This document shows positions 17,512 to 26,918 of a DNA stretch of 64,000 nt, in pieces. The notes beneath the pieces were generated by a model that made no database searches, was not told the origin of the DNA, and saw nothing but the letters and a program-made list of their open reading frames with translations. Positions within the stretch are counted from its first letter, which is position 1, and each line of letters begins with the position of its first letter. The position numbers and the translations under genes are program-made. The stretch comes from Bacillus albus (GTDB taxonomy: Bacteria > Bacillota > Bacilli > Bacillales > Bacillaceae_G), in assembly GCF_001884185.1 (NCBI RefSeq), contig NZ_MAOE01000029.1, positions 1 to 64,000 on the forward strand. The letters are read 5' to 3'.

Positions 17512-18420
17512 TTATTTTAAGGTAATCGAAACGTTACCTTTCTTATGTCCCATTTCCACATACATATGAGCTTCAGAAATATCTTCTAATCGGTAGGTTC
17601 TATCAATAACAGGTTTTAAATGTTCTGTTTCGGTTAGTTCTTTTAGTAGAATCATATCCTCTTTACTTACCTTTGCCATCATTCCATTAACAGATACATA
17701 TTTTCCATTAGGTGTTAATGTATTTGTACAAAGGGATTTTTTATACTTCCCAACTGCATCAAATATAATATCGTAGCGCTCGCCCTGTTTAGTAAAATCT
17801 TCTTTCGTATAATCAATTACTTTACTAGCTCCTAAAGATTGAACGAGTTCAAAATTTGAATTACTACAAACAGCCGTAACGGTCGCACCGAAATATTTCG
17901 CAAGTTGTACAGCAGCTGTTCCTACCGATCCTGAGGCACCATATATGAGCACTTGTTGCCCTTTTTTTATACGGCCCTTTCTCAGGAAATGCAATGCTGA
18001 AGTTCCACCAAAAGGAATAACTGCCGCTTCTTCATACGTCACATTGGTAGGTTTTAATGTGAGTAATCCACTTTCATGTACGCATGTGTACTCGGCATAA
18101 CCACCGAGGTTTAGTTCTGTTAATGCAAAAATTGGATCACCTTTTTTAAATTGAGTTACATCTGTTCCAATTTCCTCAATTTCTCCAGCTAATTCTACAC
18201 CAAGTATAGGGTTTCTCGGTTTTCTGAAACCTAATATAATCCGCATAGGAATCCAAAATAAGAGGGGACTGTTAAAACCGCGTATTCTACAATCTCCAGT
18301 CGATACACTTGTTGCGTGAATTTTAACTAATACTTCGTTCTTTTTAGGAGTAGGTTTCTCTATATTTTGAAGCTGAAGAACATTAGGTGGTCCATACTGT
18401 GTGCAAATAATTGCTTTCAT
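17512..18420 (-). CDS. Zinc-type alcohol dehydrogenase / quinone reductase-like MDR protein
   Basis: 302 aa medium-chain reductase. The N-terminal GroES-like domain (MKAIICTQYGPPNVLQL, ISTGDCR-type region, GVELAGEIEEIG) is followed by an NAD(P)-binding fold with YGASGSVGTAAVQLAKYFGA (about residues 150-170). The zinc-ligand cysteines of true alcohol dehydrogenases are not evident, which suggests a zeta-crystallin-type, NADPH-dependent quinone or enone reductase. The start is set by AGGAGGTC 7 nt upstream; a longer frame lacks a ribosome site. Confidence 0.85.
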   Translation of the reverse strand: MKAIICTQYGPPNVLQLQNIEKPTPKKNEVLVKIHATSVSTGDCRIRGFNSPLLFWIPMRIILGFRKPRNPILGVELAGEIEEIGTDVTQFKKGDPIFALTELNLGGYAEYTCVHESGLLTLKPTNVTYEEAAVIPFGGTSALHFLRKGRIKKGQQVLIYGASGSVGTAAVQLAKYFGATVTAVCSNSNFELVQSLGASKVIDYTKEDFTKQGERYDIIFDAVGKYKKSLCTNTLTPNGKYVSVNGMMAKVSKEDMILLKELTETEHLKPVIDRTYRLEDISEAHMYVEMGHKKGNVSITLK

Positions 18421-18565
18421 AATGACCTCCTGAAATGAGTTGTTGTTATTTACATCATATTTAAACTCTTCATTAAACATGTCGCTATATAGCAAATATA
18501 GATTGAAAATTATATAGATTTTATAGGAAAAGAGGTGATATTATTTTGGGAAAGGGGGCAACATT

Positions 18566-19330
18566 ATGAAAAAAATTATTTTTGTTTCAAGTTTAGTACT
18601 TACAATCAGTTTAGGGGTAGGATGTAGCAATGAGAAAACAGCAAAGACGGATGAACCGAAAAAAGAATCTGTTCAAAAAGAAAAGGAATTAGCAGCGAAG
18701 GATGTTTTCAAGAAAACGAACGAAGCTTTTAAAAATGAAGAACATGTAACGATGACATATGATGTAGGGATAAAAGCTGAAGGAACAGAGATGGATATAG
18801 TAAAGGCTAAGATGCAATTAGAGCCAAAGACAAAGAATTCTCGTTCTGAAATGAATATTTCTGGTACAGATGTTGTAGTGTATACTGTGGATGGTAAAGT
18901 TGCTGGTGAGGTGAAAAACCCTAATACAGGAGAAGTTATAACCGTGCCAGAGGAGCAATTAAACGCTGGTGGAATGAAAGCAACTCAAGATATTATAGAT
19001 AAGTTAGAAGTACCGGAAGTAGTTTTAGATAAAATGAAGATGGAAAAAAGCGGAGATAAATATAAACTGAAATTTACATTAAAAGGGCAAGAAACAGAAA
19101 GTATGTTAACTAGCATGGATGAAACACAGAAGAAAATGTTACAAGCACAAAATGCGAAGATAGAAGAAGTGGATGCAGAATATATCATTACAAAAGATTT
19201 TAAATATGAATCAGCAAAGATAGACATGATTATGAGTAGTAATGGCAAGGATAAAGCACACATTATTACGAACGCAAAATATACGTCGTACGAAAAGTTT
19301 GACCCAATACAATTGCCAGCAGCAAAGTAA
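18566..19330 (+). CDS. DUF6612-type lipoprotein
   Basis: 254 aa. The signal peptide has a lipobox near LGVGCS (Cys21), then a Lys/Glu-rich linker. A lipoprotein fold similar to LolA/LppX-like beta sheets follows, with DVFKKTNEAFKNEEHVTMTYD and KYKLKFTLKG segments. I assign it to DUF6612 from overall pattern. The role is unknown; it is probably exposed on the outer face of the membrane. GGGAAAGGGGGC precedes the ATG. A weak GGGGACCT/AGGTGCCC hairpin with U-tail (about 19344-19375) ends it. Confidence 0.75.
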   Translation: MKKIIFVSSLVLTISLGVGCSNEKTAKTDEPKKESVQKEKELAAKDVFKKTNEAFKNEEHVTMTYDVGIKAEGTEMDIVKAKMQLEPKTKNSRSEMNISGTDVVVYTVDGKVAGEVKNPNTGEVITVPEEQLNAGGMKATQDIIDKLEVPEVVLDKMKMEKSGDKYKLKFTLKGQETESMLTSMDETQKKMLQAQNAKIEEVDAEYIITKDFKYESAKIDMIMSSNGKDKAHIITNAKYTSYEKFDPIQLPAAK

Positions 19331-19441
19331 CAGTTTTGATAAGGGGGGACCTAAAATAAGGTGCCCTCTTTTTGTATACTTTCTTCATAGAAAAATAGGT
19401 ACAATATGAAGGGGAAAAGATGTAGAAGAGGAGAGTGTCAT

Positions 19442-20878
19442 TTGAAAAAAAGAAAGATAGCGGTGGTTATTATGGCTTATACAGTGTTCCTTGCAACATC
19501 TGTAAATACATATAAAGAGCAACTAAATCATCCGATTATGAGCGATGTAGGAAAGTTACTTCCAACGAAAATTAAACGTATTGAAAACGCGGAGGATGAA
19601 AGTTCATTAAAGCAGGTTGTGCGAGATGCAAATGTTTCTGGGGAGAAAATTTCTATTGCTGGTATGCAACATAGCCAAGGCGGACAGACGTATTATCCGA
19701 ACGGTACGATGCTTGATATGAAAGGGTACAATAAAATATTAGAGTTTAATCCGGCGGAGAAGAGGATTAGGGTACAAAGCGGTGTCACATGGAATGACAT
19801 TCAAAAGAAAATCAATCCGTATGGTCTTGCGGTTCAAGTCATGCAATCTCAAAATATTTTTACTGTTGGTGGTTCATTAAGTGTAAATGTACATGGGCGT
19901 GACATTCGTCATGAAGCATTAATTGATACAGTAGAGTCATTTAGATTGTTAATGGCAGATGGTACAGTGCGTAATGTAAGTAGAGAAGAGAATGCGGATT
20001 TGTTTCCGTATGTAATTGGGGGATACGGGTTATTTGGTGTTATTTTAGATGTGACGCTAAAGTTAACAAACGATGAATTGTATGAAACGCATACGAAGGT
20101 ACTAGATTATAAGGAATACTCTTCATATTTTAAGAATAAAGTGCGAAGGGATGAGGATATACGTATGCATTTAGCGCGTATTTCTGTTGCCCCACATTCA
20201 TTTTTAAAAGAAATGTATGTGACAGATTATGTATTAGCAAAAGATCAGCAGAAGTTGAGAGAGTACAGTAAATTAAAAGAAGAAAATATTATAGCTGCGC
20301 CAAAGTTTTTACTCGGTTTATCACGCTATAGTGATTGGGGAAAAGATACATTTTGGGATATACAAAGAAGTTATTTTGAACGTACAAATGGTAAGTACGA
20401 AACGCGAAATAATGTAATGAGATCGGATAGTGCCTTTATGGAATACGATAACCCAAACTTGACTGAGGTTTTACAGGAGTATTTCGTACCGATAGACAGT
20501 TTTGCAGCATATATAGATGACTTGCGAAATGTTTTGAGTGAAGAGGAATTCAATCTTCTTAACATTACCATTCGCTATGTGGAAAAGAATGAAAATGCGG
20601 TACTATCTTATGCGAAAGATGATATGTTTGCACTGGTGCTTTTAATTAATCAAGGACGCTCAGAGGATGAAATCAAGAAAACAAAAGTGGTCATTCAGAA
20701 GATGATTAATGTTACTTTAAAGCATAATGGTAGTTATTATTTACCGTATTATTCTTATTCAACGAAAGAACAGTTAAAGAAAGCATATCCTCGTATAGAA
20801 GAGTTCCTTCAGAAGAAGAAGGAAGTAGATTCAGAGGAAAGGTTTGTGAATTTATTTTATAAGGAGTATAGCAAATGA
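19442..20878 (+). CDS. FAD-binding oxidoreductase, membrane-anchored
   Basis: 478 aa from a TTG start 8 nt after GAGGAG; an ATG at 19406 has no ribosome site. An uncleaved hydrophobic N-terminus (about residues 6-22) suggests a signal anchor. The FAD_binding_4 (PCMH-type) domain spans about 45-220 (AGMQHSQGGQ, SGVTWNDIQK, FTVGGSLSVNVHG, GGYGLFGVI). The C-terminal half (220-478) resembles aldonolactone/sugar-alcohol oxidase relatives. The substrate cannot be inferred. It overlaps the next gene by 4 nt, so the half-size MFS protein is probably co-translated. Confidence 0.85.
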   Translation: MKKRKIAVVIMAYTVFLATSVNTYKEQLNHPIMSDVGKLLPTKIKRIENAEDESSLKQVVRDANVSGEKISIAGMQHSQGGQTYYPNGTMLDMKGYNKILEFNPAEKRIRVQSGVTWNDIQKKINPYGLAVQVMQSQNIFTVGGSLSVNVHGRDIRHEALIDTVESFRLLMADGTVRNVSREENADLFPYVIGGYGLFGVILDVTLKLTNDELYETHTKVLDYKEYSSYFKNKVRRDEDIRMHLARISVAPHSFLKEMYVTDYVLAKDQQKLREYSKLKEENIIAAPKFLLGLSRYSDWGKDTFWDIQRSYFERTNGKYETRNNVMRSDSAFMEYDNPNLTEVLQEYFVPIDSFAAYIDDLRNVLSEEEFNLLNITIRYVEKNENAVLSYAKDDMFALVLLINQGRSEDEIKKTKVVIQKMINVTLKHNGSYYLPYYSYSTKEQLKKAYPRIEEFLQKKKEVDSEERFVNLFYKEYSK

Positions 20879-21408
20879 CATATAGAAGGTTTGTAGCGTC
20901 ACAAAGCATAATTATGATGGCAGGAAGTATGGTATTTCCCTTTTACATCTTATTGCTTCGGAATGTTGGAAATAGCTTCTCGCAGTTTGGCTGGGCCTAT
21001 GGCTTATTTGCCTTAACTTCAGCTCTAGTATATCCGCTAGTTGGAAGAATCTCTGATCGAGTAGGTGATAGAAAGTTACTAATTATATACGCCTGGTCTA
21101 TGGCTATATTAATGCTTTGTTTCCCGATTGCAACAGAAGTATGGCATGTATACATTCTTCAAATTTTAATGGGTATTTTAGGGGCTGTGCAGCGTAATAC
21201 GGAGAAGACATCGTTAGCACGAAAAGTTGTGCAAGAAAATGCTGGTTATGAGATTGGGAAATATCATGTGTGGACATCGATTGGAGGAGCAGTAGCAATT
21301 ATTGCAACAGGATATTTAGTAGATTTCTTTACGATTGGTACGATTTTTTATATTGCATCTATCTTATATGTAGTAAGCGGAGTTGTATTAAGTAGTACAA
21401 AAATATAA
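20875..21408 (+). CDS. Half-size MFS transporter (6 TM)
   Basis: 177 aa with about six membrane segments. The first half of an MFS transporter is clear, including motif A-like GRISDRVGDRKL between TM2 and TM3. Full MFS proteins have about 400 aa and 12 TM. The stop is followed by unrelated intergenic DNA with no second half. It may function as a dimer or be a truncated relic; the preceding overlapping FAD oxidase gene suggests a joint role. Confidence 0.75.
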   Translation: MTYRRFVASQSIIMMAGSMVFPFYILLLRNVGNSFSQFGWAYGLFALTSALVYPLVGRISDRVGDRKLLIIYAWSMAILMLCFPIATEVWHVYILQILMGILGAVQRNTEKTSLARKVVQENAGYEIGKYHVWTSIGGAVAIIATGYLVDFFTIGTIFYIASILYVVSGVVLSSTKI

Positions 21409-21486
21409 CCATCCCCATTTTTACCTGAATACCCTTTATTTGTTATACTAAAAGGGAAAATAAAAGAAAAGGGGACATTGCCTTTG

Positions 21487-23205
21487 ATGAAATTTTTAAT
21501 TTTAGCTATTCTCACTTTGTTTTTGATTCCATGGACAAGAAGCGGTAGTAAACTTCGAGCAGTGGATAAGAAAGGGGAGGAGAAGGTTGTAAAGGGTAAG
21601 AAATCATCCATTTTAGTTATTCCTGTTTTATTTTGGATAGGTATTGCAATCTATGAATATCTTTGGCTAATTGATGATCGAGCAGATTCAATTCTTACTC
21701 ATTATGCCGTTGCAGTAGCAGTTTTAATTGGGCTTGTTTTATTTTCACAAAATCAAATAGGGAAATTAGAAGGTACGTTAAAAGGGCTTCTCATGTTTGT
21801 TTTACTAGCAAGTTACGGCTATTTTGGTTATTTGCACGATATAGTAATCACGCAAAAAAAATATGATTCTGTTGTAAAGGTAGAGCAAGATATTTCAGAG
21901 CCATTTACTGAAAATGATCAGCCGTTTACAGTGCCGCCAAAGACAGCGGAAAATAAGATGAAAAAAGTATTTGGAGATATTCCGAAAGTAGCTTATTTTG
22001 AACTGGGAGAATTAACGCCACAAATGGTAAATGGCGAGGCTTTATATGTAGCACCAATTGAAGTTTCAGGCTTTTTTAAAGCGCGTAAAGCAGAGACAAT
22101 TCCAGGATACGTAACGATGTCAGGTACGAACCCAGATGCGGAAGCGAAACTGCACCTAGGTTATAAAATGAAATATGTGCCAAGCATGTTTTTCGGGAAT
22201 AATTTAGAGCGTGTTGTAAGGAAAGCAGAACCAAATCTAATCTTTAAAGGGAAACCTAAATTTGAAGTAGATGATAAAGGGAAACCTTATTATACAATGA
22301 CGTATGGTGAATTTATTTCAGGAAGATCTGGATTTGAAGTAGAGGGCGTTGTAGTAGTAGACGCACAAACAGGTGAAGTGAAAAGATACGACAAAGGAAA
22401 GGCACCTAAATTTGTTGATGGCGTATTAAATCACGAGACTGCATCTACATTAAATACGTATTTCGGTAAATATATTCACGGATTTTGGAATACAAAATTC
22501 TCACAAACTGATATGAAGATCCCGACTGAGTGGGGAACGAAAGAAGGAGTTACACCAATCTTCGGTAAGGATGGAACGTTATATTACTTTACTGATTTCA
22601 CCTCTCCGAAAGAAGGAGTAGATTCTGCGTTAGGTTACTCGCTTATTGATGCACGTACAGGTAAGTTATATTATTATAACGGAAAAGAAGTGAAGGGAAT
22701 TATGGATGGTTCAGCTGCTTCGGAAGTAGTGGATAATTCCTTTAAGAGAGAGAAATGGCATGGAACGATGCCGGTTATTTATAACGTGTACGGTAAACCT
22801 TCTTGGATTGTACCTGTTATTGATGACGGAGGATTAGTACGTGCTCATACAGTTATCTATGCTTCTAATGCAAAAATATTTGCAACAGGTTCGACGCAAA
22901 AAGAAGCGCTTGAGCATTATAAAAATGCACTGAGCGGAAGTGGAGATTCATTTAGACCGACTTCAAGTGGTAAAGAGGCACAAAAAGAAGGCGTTGTACA
23001 ACGTGTATATAAAGAAAAATCAGGTGAAAATACAATTGTGTATGTACTGTTAGAGAATGAACAAAAAGTATTTATGATACCTGTGAAAAAATTCCCATAT
23101 GCTATGTTTACAGAAGTGGGCGATCCAATTCAAATCACATATTTAGATACAGGAGAGTCGATGTCTTCCGTATCTAAATTTGCAAATAGCAATTTGAAAA
23201 AGTAA
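21487..23205 (+). CDS. Membrane protein with large extracytoplasmic domain, unknown function
   Basis: 572 aa from ATG; TTG 21478 (3 nt after AAAAGGGG) and TTG 21484 are in-frame alternatives. About four hydrophobic segments lie within residues 1-125. A long soluble region follows (about 130-570) with short tandem motifs of the type VDAQTGEVKRYD and IDARTGKLYYYN, like PepSY/beta-propeller repeats on the outer face. No enzymatic motif is seen. The family is common in Bacillus but I do not know its role. Confidence 0.7.
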   Translation: MKFLILAILTLFLIPWTRSGSKLRAVDKKGEEKVVKGKKSSILVIPVLFWIGIAIYEYLWLIDDRADSILTHYAVAVAVLIGLVLFSQNQIGKLEGTLKGLLMFVLLASYGYFGYLHDIVITQKKYDSVVKVEQDISEPFTENDQPFTVPPKTAENKMKKVFGDIPKVAYFELGELTPQMVNGEALYVAPIEVSGFFKARKAETIPGYVTMSGTNPDAEAKLHLGYKMKYVPSMFFGNNLERVVRKAEPNLIFKGKPKFEVDDKGKPYYTMTYGEFISGRSGFEVEGVVVVDAQTGEVKRYDKGKAPKFVDGVLNHETASTLNTYFGKYIHGFWNTKFSQTDMKIPTEWGTKEGVTPIFGKDGTLYYFTDFTSPKEGVDSALGYSLIDARTGKLYYYNGKEVKGIMDGSAASEVVDNSFKREKWHGTMPVIYNVYGKPSWIVPVIDDGGLVRAHTVIYASNAKIFATGSTQKEALEHYKNALSGSGDSFRPTSSGKEAQKEGVVQRVYKEKSGENTIVYVLLENEQKVFMIPVKKFPYAMFTEVGDPIQITYLDTGESMSSVSKFANSNLKK

Positions 23206-23232
23206 AGCGATAGAAATTCTATCGCTTTTTTT
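23204..23232 (+). terminator. Terminator
   Basis: AAAGCGATAG / CTATCGCTTT with a 5-nt loop and a T-run, immediately after the membrane-protein stop. Confidence 0.9.
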
Positions 23233-23262
23233 TACAGTATGAAACAGGAAAATGCACTATAC

Positions 23263-23297
23263 TTGACGTATGTTTATGTTGTAACTATAATTGTTAC
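23263..23297 (+). promoter_or_regulatory. Promoter and probable operator of the Bcr-type efflux gene
   Basis: TTGACG (23263-23268), a 17-bp spacer and TATAAT (23286-23291). GTAAC (23281-23285) and GTTAC (23293-23297) form an inverted repeat centred on the -10, the position expected for a repressor. The repressor gene is not adjacent. Confidence 0.75.
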
Positions 23298-23332
23298 GAT
23301 TTAGTAGTTATAGGAAAGGGTGAACGGAAAAA

Positions 23333-24583
23333 GTGAATGGAGTTAATCAAGAAATATATAAACCTGTAAAGACAAATAGGTTATGGATGATTCTTGTACT
23401 AGGGACACTTACGGCGATTGGGCCATTATCTATTGATATGTATTTGCCTTCTTTACCGAAATTAACAGATGACCTACAAACAGGTGCATCCCTAGCGCAG
23501 TTAACATTAACAGCTTGTTTACTTGGGCTTTCAGTAGGGCAATTATTTGTCGGTTCAATTAGTGATATTTACGGAAGGCGCAAACCTCTTATTATTGCTC
23601 TTATTATTTATGTTGCTTCTTCTTTACTTTGTGCTATTGCACCATCTATTTGGAGTTTAGTGTTATTGCGCTTCTTGCAAGGGGCTTCAGGATCGGCTGG
23701 GATTGTGATATCACGTGCAATGGTACGTGACATGTATTCAGGTTCTGAAATGACGAAGTTTTTCTCACTGCTTATGTTAGTAAACGGAGCAGCACCTATT
23801 TTGGCACCGATTATTGGGGGACAATTGTTACAATTTACAACATGGCGCGGTGTCTTCATCGTTCTTGGAGCAATTAGTGTATTCATGTTAATATCATCTA
23901 CTTTCGTATTACGTGAAACATTACCTCCTGAAGAGAGAGAAACGGGTGGATTGTCAGGAACATTGGCGACGTACGGAAAACTGTTAAAGGATCGTCTGTT
24001 TATGGGATATGCATTGTCACAAGGGCTAGTAACGGCGGCAATGTTTGCGTACATTTCAGGCTCACCATTTGTGTTGCAGAACATATACGGAGCGTCACCA
24101 CAGCAATTTAGTTTATTCTTTGCAATCAACGGTATCGGTATTATCATTGCTAGTCAGGTAACGGGTCGTTTAGCAGGGAAAGTGAATGAGAAGACATTAT
24201 TTGTTGCTGGTATTATTATCGCAGCTGTTGGTGGCCTATCTTTATTACTGACAATCGTGCTCGGAATAGGTTTAATTGGTGTTTTATGCTCATTATTCCT
24301 TGTTGTATCAAGTGTCGGGGTTGTCTCAACGACTGGGTTCTCGTTAGCGATGAGAAATCAGAAACAAGCCGCAGGAACAGCATCGGCCTTATTAGGGTTA
24401 TTACAGTTCATCTCAGGAGCACTTGTTGCACCGTTAGTAGGTATTGGTGGAAGTAACACCGCATTACCGATGGGTGTTGTAATCGCTCTTTGTGAAATTG
24501 GTGCTGTGTTATGTTATCTATTTATGGCCAGAAGAAGTGAGAAGCAGTTTGAACTGCAACAAAGACAAAATTTAGAGGCTTAA
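23333..24583 (+). CDS. Bcr/CflA family multidrug efflux MFS transporter
   Basis: 416 aa, about 12 membrane segments. The Bcr/CflA hallmark near the N-terminus is GPLSIDMYLPSLP, followed by motif A GSISDIYGRRKPL and the export-type motif C region GAAPILAPIIGGQL. Members expel drugs such as bicyclomycin or chloramphenicol by proton antiport; the substrate here is unknown. The start is GTG behind GAAAGGGTGAAC. Monocistronic, with its own promoter and terminator. Confidence 0.92.
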   Translation: MNGVNQEIYKPVKTNRLWMILVLGTLTAIGPLSIDMYLPSLPKLTDDLQTGASLAQLTLTACLLGLSVGQLFVGSISDIYGRRKPLIIALIIYVASSLLCAIAPSIWSLVLLRFLQGASGSAGIVISRAMVRDMYSGSEMTKFFSLLMLVNGAAPILAPIIGGQLLQFTTWRGVFIVLGAISVFMLISSTFVLRETLPPEERETGGLSGTLATYGKLLKDRLFMGYALSQGLVTAAMFAYISGSPFVLQNIYGASPQQFSLFFAINGIGIIIASQVTGRLAGKVNEKTLFVAGIIIAAVGGLSLLLTIVLGIGLIGVLCSLFLVVSSVGVVSTTGFSLAMRNQKQAAGTASALLGLLQFISGALVAPLVGIGGSNTALPMGVVIALCEIGAVLCYLFMARRSEKQFELQQRQNLEA

Positions 24584-24590
24584 TTTATAA

Positions 24591-24628
24591 AAAGAGCTGA
24601 TTCAAATGTGTTGAATCAGCTCTTTTTT
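24591..24628 (+). terminator. Terminator of the efflux gene
   Basis: A perfect 15-bp stem AAAGAGCTGATTCAA / TTGAATCAGCTCTTT has a 5-nt loop and a T-run. Confidence 0.93.
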
Positions 24629-24830
24629 CATTTCTTTGAAATAACTTATACAGTGTTGTAAGGTGATGCAAAAGTTATTTGCATAAAGTGACGATACTGT
24701 GACAAAAATGTTGGTGTGTATATTAAGATATCGTCTTAAGTGTAAAAAGTAGGGTGTTCTCGGTATAATAACAAGTGGAGATAAAAGAAACTATAATGAG
24801 TAATAGCTGTAGATAAAAGGAGAAGAAGAG

Positions 24831-25334
24831 ATGAAGAAGGTTTTGGGTATTGCTGTAATGGGAAGTATGATCCTTCTAGCGGGATGTAATGGAAATAAAG
24901 ATACGAAAGAACCGAAAGAAAAGGTAGAGCAATCTACTGAGCAAACAGAAGAGATGAAAGAATACCTTGCAGTACATGAAAAATACGATATGAAAATGAA
25001 TAAAGAAATTAATAAAGCATTACAGTTATTTGAAGTGGCAAAAGAAAAGGGCGGTAAGGAAATAACGAATGCTACATATAAAGAAGATGTGCAAAAGGTA
25101 ACAACGAGCATGTTAGAAGATATCGATAATATACGTAAAGAAATTCGTGTTCCAAAGTCGAAAGAGCAAGAACATGAGGTATACGCTGGTTTCTTGAATG
25201 AATCGGAACAAGCGATGAAAAAATTACAGAAGTTAGCTAAAGAAGAAGACTCATCATTGATTCGTGATATAGAAATTAATTTTGCAACAGCATCAACATA
25301 CTATAAACGTTTTCAAGCAGAAACGAAAAAATAA
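24831..25334 (+). CDS. Small lipoprotein, unknown function
   Basis: 167 aa. The signal peptide has lipobox ILLAGC (Cys19), followed by a charged, largely helical mature part with coiled-coil character (Lys/Glu heptads from about residue 45 on). No family is recognised with confidence. AGGAGAAG precedes the ATG. It shares a bidirectional terminator with the convergent small membrane-protein gene. Confidence 0.75.
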   Translation: MKKVLGIAVMGSMILLAGCNGNKDTKEPKEKVEQSTEQTEEMKEYLAVHEKYDMKMNKEINKALQLFEVAKEKGGKEITNATYKEDVQKVTTSMLEDIDNIRKEIRVPKSKEQEHEVYAGFLNESEQAMKKLQKLAKEEDSSLIRDIEINFATASTYYKRFQAETKK

Positions 25335-25364
25335 CCTTGCGTACGCGCAAGGTTATTTTTTTTT
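25330..25364. terminator. Bidirectional terminator
   Basis: ATAACCTTGCG / CGCAAGGTTAT (25331-25341, 25346-25356) is followed by a T-run on plus and preceded by A residues. It overlaps the end of the minus-strand gene, whose C-terminal Lys run is encoded by the tail. Confidence 0.9.
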
Positions 25365-25568
25365 CTTACCATCTCCGTCTTCATCCTCGCATACTAATAC
25401 CTTCTGTTCTTCGTGAAATTCAGAAATGGTTTGACCGGTAATATTATCGAATGGAGTATAAAAAGAAGTGATACGTTTCTTTTTAATAAAGAGTTTATAG
25501 AAGCCGATGATGACAAGTATAACGATTGTTAAGGGTAATCCTATAGTAGCAAGAAGTAAGGAATCCAT
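25353..25568 (-). CDS. Small membrane protein (DUF3951-like)
   Basis: 71 aa. One membrane helix (about residues 4-24) precedes a basic KKKR stop-transfer and a short cytoplasmic tail with a conserved-looking FYTPFDNITGQT, ending in an acidic patch and Lys4. I believe it matches DUF3951, a small Bacillus family of unknown role. A strong AAAGGAG lies 7 nt before ATG. Confidence 0.75.
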   Translation of the reverse strand: MDSLLLATIGLPLTIVILVIIGFYKLFIKKKRITSFYTPFDNITGQTISEFHEEQKVLVCEDEDGDGKKKK

Positions 25569-25672
25569 CTTATAACTCCTTTAATACAATTTCTTTTTAT
25601 TATAAGCGAAAGATTGTAATTTCAATAACTAACACCATAGAAAACTGATTTTTCTAAATATATCCAATTTGA

Positions 25673-25701
25673 TTGACTTTTCATTTTTTCAGAATTATAA
25701 T
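25673..25701 (+). promoter_or_regulatory. Promoter of the SAM-regulated opp operon
   Basis: TTGACT (25673-25678), a 17-bp spacer and TATAAT (25696-25701), 40 bp before the S-box. Confidence 0.85.
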
Positions 25702-25742
25702 TCGAAATATACAATTTGAACCAAATAATAATATAGCAATTT

Positions 25743-25846
25743 ACTTATCCAGAGAGGTAGAGGGACTGGCCCTATGACACCTCAGCAGCGGGTTCTGTAG
25801 CAGGAACACCGTGCTAATTCCAGCAAGCAAGTCTTGAAAGATAAGT
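25743..25846 (+). ncRNA. SAM-I (S-box) riboswitch, opp-type operon
   Basis: P1 ACTTATC / GATAAGT closes an aptamer with AGAGAGGTAGAGGGACTGGC, CACCTCAGCAGCGGG, and CACCGTGCTAATTCC. This places a complete oligopeptide-type ABC transporter under SAM control, which ties it to methionine supply. Confidence 0.96.
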
Positions 25847-25864
25847 GATGGGCCTTCGTTTATT

Positions 25865-25902
25865 AAGCCTTGATCTTATTTTTTAAGATCAAGGCTTTTT
25901 GT
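25865..25902 (+). terminator. Riboswitch-controlled terminator
   Basis: AAGCCTTGATCTTA / TAAGATCAAGGCTT with a 5-nt loop and a T-tail, 18 nt after the aptamer. Confidence 0.93.
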
Positions 25903-25983
25903 GTTTTAAGAAGAGAAAAGGAAGCAAGGGGAAAGATACGTCAATAAAACAAAGTAAATTTATGAGTTTAGGAGGTTATTAAA

Positions 25984-26901
25984 GTGTATGTTATTAAAAA
26001 ACTATCGGTTATGGTTTTCACGCTATGGATCATTACGACAGTAACATTTTTGATTATGCATATCATTCCTGGGGATCCATTTTCATCAGATGCGAAAATC
26101 TTTCCCGAGGAAGTAATACAAAATATGAGGGCGAAGTATCACCTCGATGAACCGTTATGGAATCAATACGTCGCTTATTTAGATGGCGTAGTTCATTTTG
26201 ATTTTGGTGAATCTGTTCAATCCACAGGTCAAGGCGTATCAGAAATTATAACGACAGGATTTGGTCCGTCAGCGATTATTGGTTTACAAGCACTTATTAT
26301 TTCATTATTAGTCGGAATTGCAGCAGGTACATTTGCAGCCTTATATCATGGGAAAGTAATTGATTATAGTGTGAGCTTACTTGCGATTCTCGGTATATCT
26401 ATTCCAAGTTTTATTTTAGCGCCACTATTTATACAAGTATTTGCTATACAGTTTGAACTGTTACCTGTAGCGTCTTGGGGTACATTCGAACATACAGTAT
26501 TGCCATCCTTTGCATTAGCGTTAGGACCAATCGCGGTTATTACAAGGTTTGTTCGCTCTAATATGATTGAAGTTTTGCAGAGTGATTATATTAAGCTAGC
26601 GAGAGCGAAAGGTATACCAATTAAGAAGATTATTATGAGACATGCTCTTCGAAATGCAATTGTGCCAGTACTTACATTTGTTGGACCGTTAATGGCTGGG
26701 CTTTTAACAGGGACTTTCGTTATCGAGAAAATCTTTTCAATTCCTGGTCTCGGAAAATATTTTGTAGATAGTATTTTTAACCGAGATTATCCGGTCATTA
26801 TGGGAACAACGATTTTCTATAGTGCGTTATTAATTTCTTGTATTTTTATTACAGATATTATTCACCGTATTGTTGATCCGCGTATTCGTTCTATTACATA
26901 A
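25984..26901 (+). CDS. Opp/Dpp-type ABC transporter permease 1
   Basis: 305 aa, about six TM, OppB/DppB type. The N-terminal motif VTFLIMHIIPGDPF and the coupling loop ARAKGIPIKKIIMRHALRNA are typical, and it ends with IVDPRIRSIT. It starts at GTG, 7 nt after GGAGGTT. First gene behind the SAM riboswitch; partners are the next four genes. The substrate is inferred to be methionine peptides or a methionine precursor. Confidence 0.93.
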   Translation: MYVIKKLSVMVFTLWIITTVTFLIMHIIPGDPFSSDAKIFPEEVIQNMRAKYHLDEPLWNQYVAYLDGVVHFDFGESVQSTGQGVSEIITTGFGPSAIIGLQALIISLLVGIAAGTFAALYHGKVIDYSVSLLAILGISIPSFILAPLFIQVFAIQFELLPVASWGTFEHTVLPSFALALGPIAVITRFVRSNMIEVLQSDYIKLARAKGIPIKKIIMRHALRNAIVPVLTFVGPLMAGLLTGTFVIEKIFSIPGLGKYFVDSIFNRDYPVIMGTTIFYSALLISCIFITDIIHRIVDPRIRSIT

Positions 26902-26918
26902 GGAGGGGGGATATTTAA

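Noticed and set aside
24648-24661. A further TNACA-N4-TGTAA box (ATACA-GTGT-TGTAA)
   Set aside because: The first half-site deviates and no -35/-10 exists at the 21/17 spacing shared by the other six.
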